In this document: positions 3,834-5,745 of the stretch, piece by piece
Layout of the letters: the number at the start of each line of letters is the position of its first letter
How positions within the stretch are numbered: the first letter of the stretch is position 1
Origin: Actinomycetes bacterium
GTDB lineage: Bacteria > Actinomycetota > Actinomycetes > Actinomycetales > Cellulomonadaceae
Direction of reading: 5' to 3'
Assembly (NCBI GenBank): GCA_023389545.1
Contig: JAEWEI010000214.1
Coordinates: forward strand, 1-5,745
Length of the DNA stretch: 5,745 bases
Made by a program: the position numbers and the translations under genes
The notes under the pieces: model-generated
What the model was told of the DNA's origin: nothing
Database searches by the model: none
Seen by the model: only the letters and a program-made list of their open reading frames with translations

Positions 3834-5745
3834 ATGTACGAGCTCTCCCGGGTGCGCCTGCACTCCGTCGGACCCAAGGCCGCGCGCTACCAGGACGTCA
3901 CCCTCGACCTGCGGGGCGTCGGAGCGCCGGTGACCGGCCCCGCCCAGCCGTCCTTCTTCGACGACGGCCGCGCGCCGCTGCGCCCGTCGCCCGCCTCGGT
4001 GCTCTTCGCCGAGAACGGCAACGGCAAGTCGGTGCTGATCAAGCTGATCTTCTCGGTGATGCTGCCCGGCAAGCGGCAGGTCGTCGGCACCACCAACTCG
4101 CGCGCGTTGGAGAACTTCGTGCTCGCGGGCGACGTGTCGCATGTGGTCCTCGAGTGGCAGCACACCGTGACGGGCGAGGTCGTGGTCACGGGCAAGGTCG
4201 CCGCGTGGCGCGGGCACGCCGTCTCCTCCGACCCCACCCGCCTGGTCGAGACCTGGTACTCGTTCCGGCCCACCGACACCCTGACCCTCGACACGCTGCC
4301 GTTCACGCAGGACGGCCGCCTGGTCGAACTGGCGGGCTTCCGCGACCGGCTCAGTGACGCGCACAAGGATGACGCGCGCCTGCAACTGGTCTGGGAGCAG
4401 ACCCACGGGGTGTGGACGGAGCACCTCGACAGCCTGGGCTTGGACTCCGAGCTGTTCGCCTACCAGCGCACCATGAACGCCGGCGAGGGCGAGGCCGCCG
4501 ACGCGTTCACGTTCAAGAGCGACGAGGCGTTCGTCGACTGGCTGCTCACCTCGGTCACCGACGAGGAGGACCCGCGCGGCCTCGCGGACGTGCTCGAGGG
4601 GTACGCCGCGACCCTCTCGCAGCGGGATGCGCTCGCTGCGGAGCGGGACTTCATCTCCGGCGCCCTGGACCGCCTCACACCGCTGGCCGGCGCCGCCGAG
4701 GCCGCCCGGGACGCCGCGACCGCCGACCAGCAGGCGGCGCGCACCGCTGGACGGTTCGCCGCGAGCATCCGCGAGCGGCTCACGCAGGAGCGGTCCCGCG
4801 TGGGCGCCCTGCAGCAGGGCCTCGACGCGGCGCAGGAGCGCGAGGGCGCCGCGGAGTCCGACCACCGTCGGCTCCGGGAGATCGTCGCGGAACTGCGCCG
4901 CCGCGTCGCGGGCATGCGCCTGGCGGATGCCGAGCGCAGCGCGCAGGCCCTCGACTCCTCACTCGACGACGCCCGCTCGGTGGTCGAGGCGTGGCGCGTC
5001 ACAGACGCGCTGCTGGCCCTCGGTGAGGCGCAGCAGAAGGCGGCCGCGCTGCGCGCCGTCGTCGGCGATCAGGAGAGCAAGGCCGCCCCGACACTCGCCG
5101 CCCGCGACCGCGCCGCCACCCGGCTGGTGCAGGGCCTGCTGGCCCGGGCCGCTGACGCCGACGCGCTGGTGGCCCAGGCCGATGCCCGCGCCCGTGACCT
5201 CAAGGCGCAGATCGACGCGGTCAGCGCCGAGGCCGACGGCCACGGCAAGGCCGCGGGCACGCACGGCGCCCGGGCCGTCGAGCTCGACGAGCGCATCCAG
5301 GCTGCCCAGGCCGCTGTCACCGCAGCCGTCGAGGAGGGCCTGGTCGCCGCGGACCAGGAGCCCGACGCCGCCGCCCGCCAGGCCGAGCAGGCCGAGCGCG
5401 CACTCAGCGACCGCATGCGCCAGGCCGCCGACACGCAGCGTGAGGCGGCCGCCGACCGCGTCGAGGCGGCCCGTGCCGCCCGCACCGCCGACCAGTCGCT
5501 CAGCGACGCCCGCCACGCCGCCACCGCCGCCGAGCAGGCGCACGCCGACGCGCAAGCCCGCACCCAGGCGCTCGCGGACGAGGAGCGGCTCGCCGCCCTG
5601 TTGGGCGCCGACGAGGTCCGGCTGCCCCACGATGCCCCGGCGTTGCAGGAGCGGCTCGTGGCCGCCGTCGCCGCCGCCGACCAGGAGCGCATGCAGCTCC
5701 GCATGGACGACGCGGCCGATCGCAAGGTCCTCGACGCGCTCGGCA
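3834..5745 (+). CDS. jetC: SMC-type ATPase of a Wadjet/MksBEF-like condensin (JetC/MksB-like), 3' end cut by window
   Basis: This frame stays open to the window edge (637 codons seen); the family is usually about 1,100 residues, so the distal coiled coil, hinge and second half-head are missing. The N-terminal half-head starts with MYELSRVRLHSVGP and a strand, YQDVTLDLRG. The Walker A loop is AENGNGKS (59-66, Lys65, Ser66), followed by helix VLIKLIF. A likely Q-loop is YQRTMNAGEGEAADAF (Gln211). From about 260 the protein becomes Ala/Glu/Arg/Asp-rich with heptad spacing, the ascending arm of an SMC coiled coil. It would use ATP to extrude DNA loops with JetA and JetB, and in defence systems it acts with the nuclease JetD. 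The start is supported by GAGG at 3820-3823, 9 nt upstream and overlapping the jetB stop; the gap to jetB is 12 nt. Two oddities are a Walker A lacking its first glycine and about 25 extra residues before it (about 29-54). Confidence 0.88.
   Translation, partial: MYELSRVRLHSVGPKAARYQDVTLDLRGVGAPVTGPAQPSFFDDGRAPLRPSPASVLFAENGNGKSVLIKLIFSVMLPGKRQVVGTTNSRALENFVLAGDVSHVVLEWQHTVTGEVVVTGKVAAWRGHAVSSDPTRLVETWYSFRPTDTLTLDTLPFTQDGRLVELAGFRDRLSDAHKDDARLQLVWEQTHGVWTEHLDSLGLDSELFAYQRTMNAGEGEAADAFTFKSDEAFVDWLLTSVTDEEDPRGLADVLEGYAATLSQRDALAAERDFISGALDRLTPLAGAAEAARDAATADQQAARTAGRFAASIRERLTQERSRVGALQQGLDAAQEREGAAESDHRRLREIVAELRRRVAGMRLADAERSAQALDSSLDDARSVVEAWRVTDALLALGEAQQKAAALRAVVGDQESKAAPTLAARDRAATRLVQGLLARAADADALVAQADARARDLKAQIDAVSAEADGHGKAAGTHGARAVELDERIQAAQAAVTAAVEEGLVAADQEPDAAARQAEQAERALSDRMRQAADTQREAAADRVEAARAARTADQSLSDARHAATAAEQAHADAQARTQALADEERLAALLGADEVRLPHDAPALQERLVAAVAAADQERMQLRMDDAADRKVLDALG

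Noticed and set aside
1869..4865. A 998-codon open frame on the minus strand across jetA, jetB and jetC
   Set aside because: It lies antisense to three well-supported genes. Its product is low-complexity and rich in Arg, Gly, Val and then Ser, with no domain pattern. Long antisense frames are expected in DNA with this GC level.
4959..5725. Two minus-strand frames opposite the jetC coiled coil
   Set aside because: Their repetitive Gly/Leu/Val and Ala/Ser composition is the antisense image of the Ala-rich coiled coil.
4800..5745. Repeated GCC/GAC/CGC-rich stretches that look like DNA repeats or a CRISPR-like array
   Set aside because: There are no fixed-length repeats or spacers; the pattern comes from Ala/Asp/Arg/Glu codons in the coiled coil.

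Overview
The window is very GC-rich, with coding frames that almost always end in G or C. Reading frames stay open by chance on both strands, and there is a TANNNT-type promoter candidate. This suggests a high-GC actinomycete (Actinomycetota); nothing here identifies a genus.

Layout. (1) 15-614 (+): a small serine recombinase of the resolvase/invertase family with a C-terminal helix-turn-helix, in which at least one normally invariant active-site arginine is replaced. (2) 614-1137 (+): two short membrane-protein reading frames. The first is start/stop coupled to the recombinase, and the second overlaps the first in another frame; they could be the halves of one four-helix protein split by a frameshift. 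(3) 1138-1290: a non-coding stretch between convergent genes, with several inverted repeats. (4) 1291-1470 (-): a 59-residue single-pass membrane protein, too short for usual ORF cut-offs, divergent from the next operon. (5) 1519 to the right edge (+): a tight three-gene operon encoding a condensin of the MukBEF/MksBEF/Wadjet kind. The products are a kleisin-like protein (JetA/MksF-like, 504 aa), a winged-helix partner (JetB/MksE-like, 263 aa) and an SMC-type ATPase (JetC/MksB-like, at least 637 aa, cut by the window end).

How the genes work together. In known Wadjet/MksBEFG systems, JetA, JetB and JetC form a loop-extruding SMC complex that senses small circular DNA, and a fourth subunit, JetD/MksG (a Toprim-type nuclease), cuts it. 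This limits plasmids. Here jetA and jetB overlap by 4 nt and jetC follows after 12 nt, so the subunits are probably translated together in stoichiometric amounts. JetD would be expected just beyond the right edge and cannot be seen. The recombinase and small membrane proteins make the left part look like accessory DNA flanking a defence system; a functional link between the two halves is not shown.

The main points for follow-up are: the subtype of this condensin, whose JetA does not read like the classic DUF3375 form; the variant Walker A and pre-Walker insertion of JetC; a probable leaderless promoter for jetA; the divergent small membrane gene; the probably inactive recombinase; and the overlapping or frameshifted membrane genes.
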